Source: Thermohalobaculum sp964576075
GTDB taxonomy: Bacteria; Pseudomonadota; Alphaproteobacteria; Rhodobacterales; Rhodobacteraceae
Assembly (NCBI GenBank): GCA_964576075.1
Contig: CAZNTX010000006.1
Span: 1 to 64,000 of the forward strand
Length of the DNA stretch: 64,000 nucleotides
Direction: 5' to 3'
The notes under the pieces: model-generated
What the model was told of the DNA's origin: nothing
Databases searched by the model: none
What the model saw: only the letters and a program-made list of their open reading frames with translations
Program-made: the position numbers and the translations under genes
Part shown: positions 25,572 to 34,900 of the stretch, one piece after another
How positions within the stretch are numbered: the stretch's first letter is position 1
How the letters are laid out: each line of letters opens with the position of its first letter

Positions 25572-27845
25572 ATGAAGTTCGGGATCGGGCAGCCGGTGAG
25601 GCGCAAGGAGGACGACCGGCTCGTGCGCGGCGCGGGCGGCTATGTGAGCGACGTGGTGCTGCCAGGGCAGGCGCATGCGGCGCTCAGGCGGAGCGAGGTG
25701 GCTCATGGCCGGCTCGTCCAGGTGGACGCGGGTCCGGCGCGCGAGATGCCGGGGGTGCTCGCGGTCTACACCCACGCCGAGATCGAGGGACGGCTCGCGC
25801 CGCTCGTCAACGAATTCCCCTTCGAGCCGGCGCCGGCGCCCGTCGAGGTGCCGCATCTGGCGTCCGACCGGGTGCGCTTCGTCGGCCAGCCGATCGCCTT
25901 CGTCGTCGCCGAGACCCGGGCGCAGGCGGAGGAGGCGGCCGAGGCGATCCTCGTCGACATCCAGGAGTTGCCCTGCGTCGTCGACCCGGAGGCCGCGCTC
26001 GCGGAGGGCGCGCCGCAGCTCCACGACACCGCCCCCGGCAACCTCGCCTATACCTGGGAGCATGGCGACCGCGCCGCCGTCGACGCCGCCTTCGCGCGCG
26101 CGGCCCATGTGGTCTCGACCCCGGTGCTCAACCAGCGGGTGGTGGTCGCCTCGATGGAGCCGCGCGCGGTCAACATGCGCTACGACGCGGAGACCGGGCG
26201 CTGGGAGGGCTGGGTCGGCTGCCAGGGCGCGCACGGCATGCGCGGGCGCATCGCCCGGGCGCTGATGGTGGAGCCCGAGCGTCTGCGCATCCGGGTGCCC
26301 GATGTGGGCGGGGGCTTCGGCATGAAGCTGATGACCCATCCGGAATACGCCCTCGCGGCGCTGGCGGCGCAGGAGATCGGGCGGCCCGTCTCCTGGGTCG
26401 GCGACCGCTCGGAGAGCTTCCTCTCGGATGCGCAGGGGCGCGACATGCGCGGCACCGTCGAAGGCGCCTTCGACGCCGAGGGCCGCGCGCTCGCCATGCG
26501 GATGGACACGATCTCCGGCATCGGGGCGCACTACTCCTCGGTCTCGGTCGCGATCCACACGGTGTTCTCCGCGCCGCTGCTCGGGGGCATGTATGCGGTG
26601 CCGGAGATCCACTGCCGGGTGCGCGGAGCCTTCCTCAACACGCCTCCCGCCGATGCCTATCGGGGCGCCGGGCGGCCCGAGACGATCCACGCCACCGAGC
26701 GGCTGATGGACGCCGCCGCCCGCGAGATCGGGATCGACCGGGCCGAGATCCGGCGGCGCAACCTCGTCACCCCCGACATGCTGCCGCACAAGACGCCGGG
26801 CGGCTTCACCTTCGACAGCCTCGACACCCACGCCGTGCTCGACCGCTGCCTCGCCGAGGCGGATTGGGAGGGCTTCCCCCGCCGCCAGGCCGACGCCCGC
26901 GCCAAGGGCAAGCTGCTCGGCCGCGGCATCGCCTATTACATGGAGCGCACCGGCGGCGGCCCCGTCGAGGAGACCCGCATCGAGGTGACCCCCGAGGGCG
27001 GCGCGAAGATCTGGATCGGCACGCAGTCGAACGGCCAGGGCCACGCCACCGCCTGGGCGCAGATCCTGCGCGAGGAGACGGGGCTCGACTTCGACAAGAT
27101 CGAGCTGATGGAGGGGGATTCGGACGCGCTGCCCGCGGGCGGGGGCACCGGCGGCTCGCGCTCGGCCAAGATGGCGAGCCGGGTGATCCTGCTCGCCTCG
27201 GAGGACATCCGCGAGCAGGGCCGCCGCCTCGCCGCGGAGAAGCTCGAGGCCGCCGAGGGGGATATCGAGTTCGACGCCGAGGAGAGCGTCTTCCGCGTCG
27301 CCGGCACCGACCGGCGCGTCACCCTCGCCGCGCTCGCCGAGGCGGCGGGCGGGATCACCGGCTCTGGCCATGTGGACGGGCGCGAGAGCACCTTCCCCAA
27401 CGGCTGCCACATCGCCGAGGCGGAGATCGACATGGAGACCGGGGAGCTCCGCCTCACCCGCTACACGATCGTCGACGACTTCGGCCGGCTGATCAATCCG
27501 GACCTCGTGGCCGGCCAGGTGCATGGCGGGGTGGTGCAGGGGATCGGGCAGGTGATCGGCGAGCAGGCGGTCTGGGACCCGGAGACCGGCCAGCCGCTCA
27601 CCGGCTCCTTCATGGACTACGCGATCCCGCGGGCGGCCGACGTGCCCTCCTTCGCGGTGAGCTTCCTGGAGATCCCGGCCGAGACCAATCCGCTCGGGGT
27701 GAAGGGCTGCGGCGAGGCGGGGTCGGTCGCCGGCATCCCGGCGACGGCGCTCGCGGTGATCGACGCCCTCGCCTCCGCCGGCGCCGAAGAGGTCCCGCCC
27801 CCCTACACCGCGCAGAAGCTCTGGGCCGCGCTCAACGCCGCCTGA
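25572..27845 (+). CDS. Xanthine dehydrogenase-family molybdopterin-binding subunit, form II CoxL-like
   Basis: A 757-residue large subunit of a molybdenum hydroxylase. The active-site loop is AYRGAGR (residues 362-368), the signature of form II CoxL proteins, whereas proven CO dehydrogenases (form I) carry AYxCSFR. Other landmarks are VGQPIAFVVAETRAQAEEAAE (about 99-119), GGGFGMKL (about 246), RGIAYYMERTGGG, GTQSNGQGHATAWAQI (about 477) and GVKGCGEAGSVAGIPA (about 711), which carries the catalytic-type Glu. The start is ATG 25572 with GAGGGAGAGGGCGCG upstream. No 2Fe-2S (CoxS) or FAD (CoxM) subunit gene is next to it, so its partners must be elsewhere. The substrate is unknown. Confidence 0.87.
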   Translation: MKFGIGQPVRRKEDDRLVRGAGGYVSDVVLPGQAHAALRRSEVAHGRLVQVDAGPAREMPGVLAVYTHAEIEGRLAPLVNEFPFEPAPAPVEVPHLASDRVRFVGQPIAFVVAETRAQAEEAAEAILVDIQELPCVVDPEAALAEGAPQLHDTAPGNLAYTWEHGDRAAVDAAFARAAHVVSTPVLNQRVVVASMEPRAVNMRYDAETGRWEGWVGCQGAHGMRGRIARALMVEPERLRIRVPDVGGGFGMKLMTHPEYALAALAAQEIGRPVSWVGDRSESFLSDAQGRDMRGTVEGAFDAEGRALAMRMDTISGIGAHYSSVSVAIHTVFSAPLLGGMYAVPEIHCRVRGAFLNTPPADAYRGAGRPETIHATERLMDAAAREIGIDRAEIRRRNLVTPDMLPHKTPGGFTFDSLDTHAVLDRCLAEADWEGFPRRQADARAKGKLLGRGIAYYMERTGGGPVEETRIEVTPEGGAKIWIGTQSNGQGHATAWAQILREETGLDFDKIELMEGDSDALPAGGGTGGSRSAKMASRVILLASEDIREQGRRLAAEKLEAAEGDIEFDAEESVFRVAGTDRRVTLAALAEAAGGITGSGHVDGRESTFPNGCHIAEAEIDMETGELRLTRYTIVDDFGRLINPDLVAGQVHGGVVQGIGQVIGEQAVWDPETGQPLTGSFMDYAIPRAADVPSFAVSFLEIPAETNPLGVKGCGEAGSVAGIPATALAVIDALASAGAEEVPPPYTAQKLWAALNAA

Positions 27846-28403
27846 CGCGCGCGGCGCGCGGCGTTTCGGGTCGGGCGGACGGTCCCGCGCCGCGCGGGGG
27901 GACGCAGGGGGGCGCGCGCCGCAGGCGCAGCCCCGCCCCGCGCGGCCGACGCCGATGCCGGGCGTGCGGAGGCACGCCGCCCTCCGCCGGAAGCGCCGCT
28001 TCGGGGAGGCGGGCGGCGGACCCGGCGACGTCCAGCGCGATCGCCGCCGCGCCGCAGGGCCCGAGCAGCACGGCGAAAACCGCGCCGGTCGCCTCCCGGT
28101 CGCGCCCGACCGGGCGGTCGAACCCGGCCCGCCCTCCGCCATCGAGAGCCCCGGGCGGACGCGCCCCCTCCGGAATGCCGATGCCGGCGCCGCCGCTCTC
28201 CGCCGCGCGGCCAGAGCCCGGCCGCCACAACGCCCGGACCTCGCCGCCATCGCCTTGCCCGGCCCTCGCGGGCATCGCGCCATGGGGGGGCCGTAAGGCG
28301 CGGCGCGGACGGCCGAGCGTCGAACCCCGTCGCCGCCAGCGGGCCGGACACCCGTCCCCGCATCGCCCGCGCCCGAGCCCCATACCCGCTTGCGCGAAGG
28401 CGG
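27846..28403. other. Intergenic region between convergent genes, nothing recognised
   Basis: 558 bases between the CoxL-like gene and the M20 gene. They are extremely GC-rich, with accidental open frames giving Arg/Pro/Gly-rich translations and no ribosome sites. Several GC palindromes near 27850-27960 could end both transcripts. No gene is called. Confidence 0.5.
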
Positions 28404-29660
28404 TCAGGCCGGGGGGCGGGCGAGGTAGCGGCGGGCGGCGAGGAGGTGGGTGCGCAGGATGTGGAGCGCCTCCTCGATCTCGACGTTCTCGTTGGCCCCG
28501 CCCATGCCCGTCGGATAGGGGCCGTAGACATAGGCCGGGATGCCGCGCCAGCGCCAGAGGCGGGCGTCGGTGCCGCCGAGGCTCACGATCGGGGTCGGCC
28601 GGCGGCCCGAAAGCGCCTCGGCCGCGTCCTGCAAAAGCCCCATCATCTCGCCCGCCGGGTCGCACTGGGAGGGGGGCGCGTGGCCGATCTCCTCCATCCG
28701 CGCCTCGGGGAACTCCGCGAGGATCTCCTCGACCAGCGGCATCACGTCGGCCTTCTCGGCGCCCACCGGCAGGCGGATGTCGACCTCCATGCGGGCGTGG
28801 CTCGGGATCATGTTGACCTTCAGCCCAGCCTCGATCCGCCCGATATTGAGCGTGACGCGGCCGACCGTGGCGCCCGCGCCCGCGCCCATGGCGCGGTCGG
28901 TCGCCTCCCGGCCCTCCTGGATCGCGCGGGCGAGCGCGTTCGGCAGGGGGACCGAGATCTCCGTCACCGCCTCGAGCCGGCGCGCGATCTCCATGGCGAT
29001 CTTGCTCGCGCTCGCGGTGGCGTGGTCGTAGGCGCCGTGGGCGCCGTCGGTGCGGATCTCGACGGCGAGCCAGAGATTGCCCTTCTCGCCGAAGCGGACG
29101 GTTTCGGGGCTCGAGGGCTCGGCGTTGAGCACGCAGTCGCCGAGCACCTCCGGCTCGTGGTCCATCAGCCAGCGCGCGCCCCAGGGGCCGAAGGTCTCCT
29201 CGTCGGAGACGCAGGTGAGGGTGAGCTTGCCGCAGAGGCTCTCGCGGATCTCGTGGAGGAGCGCGTAGACGAAGATCGAGGCCGCGGTGCCGGCCTTCAT
29301 GTCCGCAGCGCCGCGGCCGTAGAGCCGGCCCTCGACCACCTCGCCCGACCAGGGCCCGACGATCCAGCGCGGGTCGTCCGGCGCCACCGGGAAGACGTCG
29401 ATATGCCCGTTCAGCACGAGATGGCGGCCAGGCGCCGGGCCCTCGACGCTCGCCAGTATGTTGGGCATCTCGGGATGGGGCGAGACGGTGCGGTGGGCGA
29501 TGCCGCGGGCGTCGAGGAAGCGGCGGATGTGCTCGGCGGCGCCGCGCGTGTCGCCGGGCGGATTGGGCGTCGCCTCCCGCACGAAGCCCGCGAGGAACTC
29601 GACATAGGCCTCGCGCTCGGCCTCCACCCGCTCGAGCAGCGCGCGCTCGGTCTCGTCCAT
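28404..29660 (-). CDS. M20 family metallopeptidase (ArgE/DapE/ACY1-like deacylase)
   Basis: A 418-residue zinc amidohydrolase of the M20 family, which removes acyl groups from N-acyl amino acids or cleaves small peptides. Metal and catalytic motifs are VLNGHIDVFP (about 78-87), YGRGAADMKAGTA (about 112-124) and the CVSDEETFGP catalytic Glu region (about 150-159). LGGTDARLWRWRGIPAYVYGP lies near the C-terminus. It is clearly paralogous to the protein at 42185-43447 (shared PNPPGDTRGAAE, NGHIDVFP, SDEETFGP and GTDARLWR motifs). The ribosome site GAAGGAGGAGAGGG is excellent. Second gene of a two-gene operon, 12 bases after the M24-like gene. Confidence 0.87.
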   Translation of the reverse strand: MDETERALLERVEAEREAYVEFLAGFVREATPNPPGDTRGAAEHIRRFLDARGIAHRTVSPHPEMPNILASVEGPAPGRHLVLNGHIDVFPVAPDDPRWIVGPWSGEVVEGRLYGRGAADMKAGTAASIFVYALLHEIRESLCGKLTLTCVSDEETFGPWGARWLMDHEPEVLGDCVLNAEPSSPETVRFGEKGNLWLAVEIRTDGAHGAYDHATASASKIAMEIARRLEAVTEISVPLPNALARAIQEGREATDRAMGAGAGATVGRVTLNIGRIEAGLKVNMIPSHARMEVDIRLPVGAEKADVMPLVEEILAEFPEARMEEIGHAPPSQCDPAGEMMGLLQDAAEALSGRRPTPIVSLGGTDARLWRWRGIPAYVYGPYPTGMGGANENVEIEEALHILRTHLLAARRYLARPPA

Positions 29661-29672
29661 CCCTCTCCTCCT

Positions 29673-30827
29673 TCAGCCGAGAACCGCGTAGTCGGGCTCG
29701 AGCCGCGTCAGCACCTCGGCCGGGCCGTCGCGCACCACGATGGTGTGGCCGAGCGACATCGCGAGCCCGGCCTCGGCGTCGACGAGGATCGCGTGCAGGA
29801 ACAGCACCATGCCGGGCGCGGCCTCGGTGGCGTTGCCGAGATAGAGCATGGGCGGCACGTCCATCCAGCTCGGGCGGAAGGTCGCGCCGAGGGAGTAGCC
29901 GCAGGCGGCCATCCTGGCATGGGCGTAGCCGGCGGCGTCGAAGGCGCGGCGGTGGGCCGCGTCGATCTCGCCGAGGGGGCGGCCGGGGCGGGCGGCGTCG
30001 GTCATCGCGGCGATCGCCTCGCGGGTCGCCTCGAACATGCGGGCCTGGCGCGGATCGCCCCGCCCGATGGCGACGGTGCGCATCAGGCAGGCGCAGTAGT
30101 GGCGGTAGGCGGCGGCGAATTCGAGCGTGAGCTGGTCGGTCTCTGAGAGCGTGCGGTGGCCGGTCGCGCTGCGGATGAGAAGCGCCCGCTCGCCCGAGCC
30201 GAGCACAGGGCCGGAGGGCGGAAGGTCGCCCCCGAGGGAGAGCATCGCGGCCTGCCCCGCGGCGTTGATCTCCCCCTCGAAGACGCCGGGGCCCGCCGCC
30301 TCGAGCATCGCCACGAGCCCGGCATCGGCGATCTCGGCGGCCTTGCGGACATAGGCGATCTCGGCCTCGGATTTCACCAGGCGGAGCGCGCGCACCACGC
30401 CCGAGCCGTCGACGAGCTCGGCGCCCGAAAGGCGGGCCTGCAGACGGCCGTGGTTGCGCGCGGAGAGGCCGAAGCTGTCGAGCTCGACCCCGAGGCGGGC
30501 GCGGGCGAGGCCCCTCTCCTCGAGGATCGCCAGGAGGTCCTCGGTCGGGTCCTTGCCGTCGGCGTCGTACCAGATGCGGATGTCCTCGATGATCGAGGTC
30601 TGCCGCGCCTGCTCGAGATCGGGCCGGCGGGTGAGCAGCACCGGCGCGCCCTCCGCCGGCAGAACGATGCACTGGAAGAAGACATAGCCCGAGGTGTCGT
30701 ATCCCGTCAGGTAATACTGGCTCTCGGGGGCGAAGAGGAGGAGGGCGTCGAGCCCGGCCTCGGCCATCGACCTCCGGCAGGCGGCGATCCGCGCGTCGAA
30801 CTCTGCCCGTTCGAAGTGCAATGCCAT
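29673..30827 (-). CDS. M24-fold hydrolase lacking metal ligands (creatinase / ectoine hydrolase-like)
   Basis: A 384-residue 'pita-bread' fold protein. The N-terminal half (ACRRSMAEAGLDALLLFAPESQYYLTGYD) is a creatinase-N domain. In the catalytic half all five positions that bind metal in aminopeptidase P look replaced: LEFAAAYRHYCACLMRT for the two Asp, CGYSLGATF for the His, PGMVLFLHAIL and MSLGHTIVV for the two Glu. This is the pattern of metal-independent relatives such as creatinase and ectoine hydrolase DoeA, so amidine or cyclic-amidine hydrolysis is more likely than peptide cleavage (inference). I chose ATG 30827, where homology starts. It is divergent from the polyamine-type importer (161 bases apart). 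Confidence 0.72.
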   Translation of the reverse strand: MALHFERAEFDARIAACRRSMAEAGLDALLLFAPESQYYLTGYDTSGYVFFQCIVLPAEGAPVLLTRRPDLEQARQTSIIEDIRIWYDADGKDPTEDLLAILEERGLARARLGVELDSFGLSARNHGRLQARLSGAELVDGSGVVRALRLVKSEAEIAYVRKAAEIADAGLVAMLEAAGPGVFEGEINAAGQAAMLSLGGDLPPSGPVLGSGERALLIRSATGHRTLSETDQLTLEFAAAYRHYCACLMRTVAIGRGDPRQARMFEATREAIAAMTDAARPGRPLGEIDAAHRRAFDAAGYAHARMAACGYSLGATFRPSWMDVPPMLYLGNATEAAPGMVLFLHAILVDAEAGLAMSLGHTIVVRDGPAEVLTRLEPDYAVLG

Positions 30828-30988
30828 GATTCTGTGCGTTCCCCGCCAGTTGCCGCCTTCTCCGTCAGGCGACGCTAGCGGGCGCCGCCCGGTTGTGCAA
30901 TCTTGTCCATCGGCGGCGGCCTCCATAGGCTGCCGCGCAGAGGGGCGGCGCCACCGCCCGCGCAAGAGCAAAGCAGGGAGACCATCAC
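30828..30988. promoter_or_regulatory. Divergent promoter region of the catabolic island, blocks A and B
   Basis: 161 bases separate the M24-like gene and the solute-binding protein gene. This is the natural place for a shared regulator site. No regulator gene is encoded next to it and no palindrome stands out by eye. Confidence 0.3.
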
Positions 30989-32041
30989 ATGGCATATGCG
31001 CGACCCGCTCTCGGTCCGGTCCGGCTGCCGATCCTCGCGGCCGCCGCGGCGCTCCTCGGCGCCGCGCCCGCGCTCGCGGAGGGCACCATCACCGTCGCCT
31101 CCTGGGGCGGGGCCTATCAGGACGCCCAGCGCAAGGCCTGGTTCGAGCCGACGGCCGAGGCGCTCGGCATCACCATCAAGGAGGACACGACCTCCGGCAT
31201 CGCCGATGTCCGCGCGCAGGTGATGTCCGGCGCGGTGACCTGGGATCTGGTGCAGCAGGGCATGAACACCTGCATCCTGCTCGAGCGCGAGGGCGCGCTG
31301 GAGAAGATCGACCTCTCGGCGATGGATATCGACGGGGTGCCGGACGACCTGAAGTCCGACTTCTGGATCGGCAATCTCGTCTACGGAACCGTGCTCGGCT
31401 GGCGCAACGACGCCTTCGACGGCAAGGAGCCCTCCGGCTGGGCCGATCTCTACGATTTCGAGACCTTCCCCGGCACCCGCTCGATGCGCCGCAGCCCGCT
31501 CTACAACCTCGAGGCCGCGCTGATCGCGGACGGGGTGCCGCCCTCGGAGGTCTACCCGATCGACGTCGACCGCGCCTTCGCCAAGCTCGAGGAGCTCAAG
31601 CCCCATATCGTCTCCTGGTGGTCCTCCGGCGCGGCGTCGGCGCAGATGGTGGTCGACGGCGAGGCGGACATGATCGGCCTCTGGAACGGGCGCATCCAGA
31701 CCGCGATCGACAACGGCGCGGACTATTCCTACACCTTCGACGAGCAGCTCCTGATCGCCGATTGCTGGCTGATCCCCAAGGGCGCGCCCAACAAGGAGCT
31801 CGCCATGCGGGCGCTGGCGCATATGATGAGCCCCGAGGTGCAGGCCAATCTGCCGAAATACATCAATTACGCCCCCGCGAATCTCGACGCCTACGAGACC
31901 GGGATCATCCCCGAAGACGTGCTGCCCACGCTGCCGACCGCGCCGCAGAACCGGGAGAGCGCGATCCTCTTCGACTCGCGCTGGTGGGCGGACAATCTCG
32001 ACGAGGTGACCCGCCGCTTCGACCTGTTCATCCAGGAGTGA
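30989..32041 (+). CDS. ABC transporter substrate-binding protein, spermidine/putrescine (PotD) type
   Basis: A 350-residue periplasmic binding protein of solute-binding family 1. The signal peptide is LPILAAAAALLGAAPALA-EG. The mature protein starts with GTITVASWGGAYQDAQRKAWFEPTAE in pieces, typical of PotD-like importers, and carries GWRNDAF, GTRSMRR and SWWSSGAASAQMVVDGEADMIGLWNGR. GCAGGGAGACC precedes ATG 30989. It is first in a five-gene block with ATPase, two permeases and a PuuB-like oxidase, so the cargo is probably an amine or amino-acid derivative. The exact ligand cannot be read. Confidence 0.88.
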   Translation: MAYARPALGPVRLPILAAAAALLGAAPALAEGTITVASWGGAYQDAQRKAWFEPTAEALGITIKEDTTSGIADVRAQVMSGAVTWDLVQQGMNTCILLEREGALEKIDLSAMDIDGVPDDLKSDFWIGNLVYGTVLGWRNDAFDGKEPSGWADLYDFETFPGTRSMRRSPLYNLEAALIADGVPPSEVYPIDVDRAFAKLEELKPHIVSWWSSGAASAQMVVDGEADMIGLWNGRIQTAIDNGADYSYTFDEQLLIADCWLIPKGAPNKELAMRALAHMMSPEVQANLPKYINYAPANLDAYETGIIPEDVLPTLPTAPQNRESAILFDSRWWADNLDEVTRRFDLFIQE

Positions 32042-32094
32042 GCCGAGCCGGGGGCGCCACCGCGGCGCCCCCCGATCGCCCGGGGGTGGCGACC

Positions 32095-33180
32095 ATGCAC
32101 GACACGCTGACGGCGTTGCCGATCTCCATCGGCAACCTCACCAAGACCTACGGTCAGTTCCGCGCGCTCGACGATGTGAGCCTCGAGATCGAGAGCGGCG
32201 AGTTCCTCTCGCTCCTCGGCCCCTCGGGCTCCGGCAAGACGACGCTCCTGATGGCGCTCGCGGGCTTCAGCCGGCCGGATTCCGGCTCCATCCGCTTCGG
32301 CGAGCGCGAGATCGTGCTGATGCCGCCGCACAAGCGCGACGTGGGCATGGTGTTCCAGAACTACGCCCTGTTCCCGCATATGACGGTGGGCGGCAACGTC
32401 GCCTATCCGCTCCGGCTGCGCCGCCGGCCGCGCCGGGAGATCCGCGAGCGGGTGGCGCGGGCGCTAGATCTCGTGCAGCTCGGCCATCTCGCCGACCGCG
32501 ACGTCGCCAAGCTCTCCGGCGGGCAGCGCCAGCGCGTGGCGCTCGCGCGCGCGGTGGTGTTCGAGCCGCGCATCCTCCTGATGGACGAGCCCTTGTCCGC
32601 GCTCGACAAGAACCTGCGCGAGCAGATGCAGCTCGAGATCCGCCAGCTGCACGAGACGCTCCGGATGACCACCGTCTACGTCACCCACGACCAGCGCGAG
32701 GCGCTGACCATGTCCGACCGGGTCGCGGTGATCGACGAGGGGCGCATCGTGCAGGTCGACACGCCCCGCCGGCTCTACGAGCATCCGCGGACGCGCTTCG
32801 TCGCCGATTTCGTCGGGGAGTCGCACAGCGTGCCCGTCACCGTGGAGGGCGGGGCTGCGGCGCTCGGGGGGCGGGCGCTCGTCCTCGCCGAGCCGCTCGC
32901 CTCCGCGGCGCGCGATCAGCTTCTGGTGCTGCGCCCCGAGAAGCTCCGCCTGATGGCGCCCGACGAGCCGGATACGGGGCTCAACCTCCTCGAGGGCCGG
33001 GTGGCGGACATCGTGTTCCAGGGCGAGAGCCTGCTCCTCTATGTCGACATCCCCGAGACCGGGCGCATCGCGACCCGCCAGCCGAGCTCGCGCGCCGTTC
33101 TCGAGCGGCTGCCGGAGGAGGGCGCGCCGATCCGCCTCGGCCTCGACCCGCGCGACACCATCGTGGTCCCCGCCGCATGA
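32095..33180 (+). CDS. ABC transporter ATP-binding protein (PotA type)
   Basis: A 361-residue ATPase driving the polyamine-type importer. It has Walker A GPSGSGKTTLL (about 42-52), the Q-loop MVFQNYALFPHMTV, signature LSGGQRQRVALARA (about 140), Walker B ILLMDEPLSALD and H-loop YVTHDQREA. A C-terminal TOBE-like domain follows (from about 245, including VLRPEKLRLM), as in PotA/FbpC subfamilies. It lies 53 bases after the binding-protein gene and overlaps the next permease start (ATGA). Confidence 0.92.
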   Translation: MHDTLTALPISIGNLTKTYGQFRALDDVSLEIESGEFLSLLGPSGSGKTTLLMALAGFSRPDSGSIRFGEREIVLMPPHKRDVGMVFQNYALFPHMTVGGNVAYPLRLRRRPRREIRERVARALDLVQLGHLADRDVAKLSGGQRQRVALARAVVFEPRILLMDEPLSALDKNLREQMQLEIRQLHETLRMTTVYVTHDQREALTMSDRVAVIDEGRIVQVDTPRRLYEHPRTRFVADFVGESHSVPVTVEGGAAALGGRALVLAEPLASAARDQLLVLRPEKLRLMAPDEPDTGLNLLEGRVADIVFQGESLLLYVDIPETGRIATRQPSSRAVLERLPEEGAPIRLGLDPRDTIVVPAA

Positions 33181-34067
33181 GGGGGGAGGCCGCGCCCAAT
33201 GCCGAGGCCCTCGCCGCCGCCGACCGGGCCGAGCGCCGCCGCCTGTTCGTGCTCACGGTGCCGGGGCTCCTGATCGTCGCCCTCGTGATCCTGGTGCCGA
33301 TCGCCTGGCTCTTCGGTCTCTCCTTCCAGGAGCGCGGCGGGGGGCTCTCCCTCGTGCATTACGAGCGGCTGATGCACCCGGCCTATTACAAGTCGTTCCA
33401 GACGACCTTCGAGCTCAGCTTCCTCGTCACCGGGCTCTGCATCCTGCTCGGCTACCCGTATGCCTATCTGATGGCGCAGGCGCCGGGGATCTGGCGGCAT
33501 CTCCTCCTCGTCGCCGTGCTCTTCCCGTTCTGGACCTCGCTGCTCGTGCGCACCTATGCTTGGCTCGTGCTGCTCCAGCGCCGGGGGCTCGTGAACACCT
33601 GGCTGGGCGATATGGGCCTGATCGACCAACCGCTGCGCCTCGTGCACAACTTCACCGGCACGGCCATCGGCATGGTGCACATCATGATGCCCTTCATGGT
33701 GCTGCCCCTCTATGCCGCGATGCGCGCGGTGGACCGCAACCTGATGCTCGCCGCCGCCAATCTCGGGGCGCCGCCCGTCAAGGCGTTCTGGCAGATCTAC
33801 CTGCCGCAGACATTGCCCGGGCTGATGGCGGGGACGGTGCTGGTCTTCGTCCTCTGCCTCGGCTTCTACGTGACGCCGGCGGTGCTCGGCGGGGGGCGGG
33901 TGATGATGTGGTCGATGCAGATCAAGCGCTCGATCGCCGTCTATGCCGATTGGGGGGCGGCGAGCGCGCTCGGGGTGGTGCTGCTCGTCACCACCCTCGC
34001 GATCTTCGGCGCGCTCGCGCTCGCGATGCGGGCGCTGGCGCGGGGCGGCCGGCGGGGAGGGCTCTGA
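33177..34067 (+). CDS. ABC transporter permease (PotB type)
   Basis: A 296-residue inner-membrane permease with about six helices. The first is LFVLTVPGLLIVALVILVPIAWLF at about residue 22. The EAA-loop region reads LAAANLGAPPVKAFWQIYLPQTLPG (about 197-221), the contact site for the ATPase. It overlaps the ATPase stop by four bases (ATGA) and the PotC-like gene by three bases, indicating translational coupling. Family members work as a heterodimer with the following gene product. Confidence 0.92.
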   Translation: MRGEAAPNAEALAAADRAERRRLFVLTVPGLLIVALVILVPIAWLFGLSFQERGGGLSLVHYERLMHPAYYKSFQTTFELSFLVTGLCILLGYPYAYLMAQAPGIWRHLLLVAVLFPFWTSLLVRTYAWLVLLQRRGLVNTWLGDMGLIDQPLRLVHNFTGTAIGMVHIMMPFMVLPLYAAMRAVDRNLMLAAANLGAPPVKAFWQIYLPQTLPGLMAGTVLVFVLCLGFYVTPAVLGGGRVMMWSMQIKRSIAVYADWGAASALGVVLLVTTLAIFGALALAMRALARGGRRGGL

Positions 34068-34900
34068 TGCGCTGGCTCGACCGCCCCGCGACCGACACGC
34101 AGATCACCCATCGCCAGCGGCTCTGGCTCTACGGCCTCGTCGCCCTGATCGCGCTCTTCCTCGTGTTGCCCGCGCTCATCGTCGTGCCGATGAGCTTCTC
34201 GGATTCGCGCTTCCTCCGCTTCCCGCCCGAGTCCTTCTCGCTGCGCTGGTACGAGACCTATTTCACCTCGCTCGAATGGCAGGAGGCGACGCTCGTCTCC
34301 TTCAAGGTGGCGGGGTTGACCGTCTTGATGGCGACGCCGGCGGGCACGCTCGCGGCCTACGGGCTCCACGTCTCCAATTCGCGGATCGCGGGGGCCGTGC
34401 GCACGGTGCTGATCACGCCGCTCATCGTCCCGCTGATCCTGATCGGCGTCGCGGTGTTCTTCCTCTACGCCCGGATCGGGCTCAACAACACGATCATCGG
34501 CCTCGCCTTCGCCCATACCTGCCTGGCCATCCCCTTCGTGCTCGTGACCGTGACGGCGGGGCTCAGGACCTACGACATCAACCAGGAGATGGTGGCGCGC
34601 AGCCTCGGCGCGAGCCGGGCGGTGGCGTTCCTGACCGTGACGCTGCCGCAGATCCGCTTCTCGGTGATCTCGGGGGCGCTCCTCGCCTTCATCGCCTCCT
34701 TCGACGAGGTGGTGATCGCCCTCTTCATCGCGGGCGGGGACAGCGCGCCGCTCACCCGGCGCATGTTCAACGCGCTGCGCGACGAGATCGACCCGACGGT
34801 GGCGGCGATCTCCTCGCTCCTGATCGCGCTCGCGGTGGTGCTGATGACGGTGAGCGCCTGGGTGGAGTCGAAGGCCGAGAAGACGGCGCCGCGCCCGTGA
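34067..34900 (+). CDS. ABC transporter permease (PotC type)
   Basis: A 277-residue inner-membrane permease with about six helices. The first is LWLYGLVALIALFLVLPALIVVPM (about 19-42), and the EAA loop is VARSLGASRAVAFLTVTLPQIRF (about 175-197). It forms the pore with the PotB-like protein. ATG 34067 overlaps the preceding TGA. Its own stop overlaps the GTG of the flavin oxidase gene (GTGA). Confidence 0.92.
   Translation: MRWLDRPATDTQITHRQRLWLYGLVALIALFLVLPALIVVPMSFSDSRFLRFPPESFSLRWYETYFTSLEWQEATLVSFKVAGLTVLMATPAGTLAAYGLHVSNSRIAGAVRTVLITPLIVPLILIGVAVFFLYARIGLNNTIIGLAFAHTCLAIPFVLVTVTAGLRTYDINQEMVARSLGASRAVAFLTVTLPQIRFSVISGALLAFIASFDEVVIALFIAGGDSAPLTRRMFNALRDEIDPTVAAISSLLIALAVVLMTVSAWVESKAEKTAPRP

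Noticed and set aside
25572..27845. Annotation as true carbon monoxide dehydrogenase CoxL
   Set aside because: The active-site loop is AYRGAGR (form II), not AYxCSFR, and the partner subunits are missing.
29673..30827. Annotation as a functional Xaa-Pro aminopeptidase
   Set aside because: None of the five metal ligands of that enzyme class is conserved.
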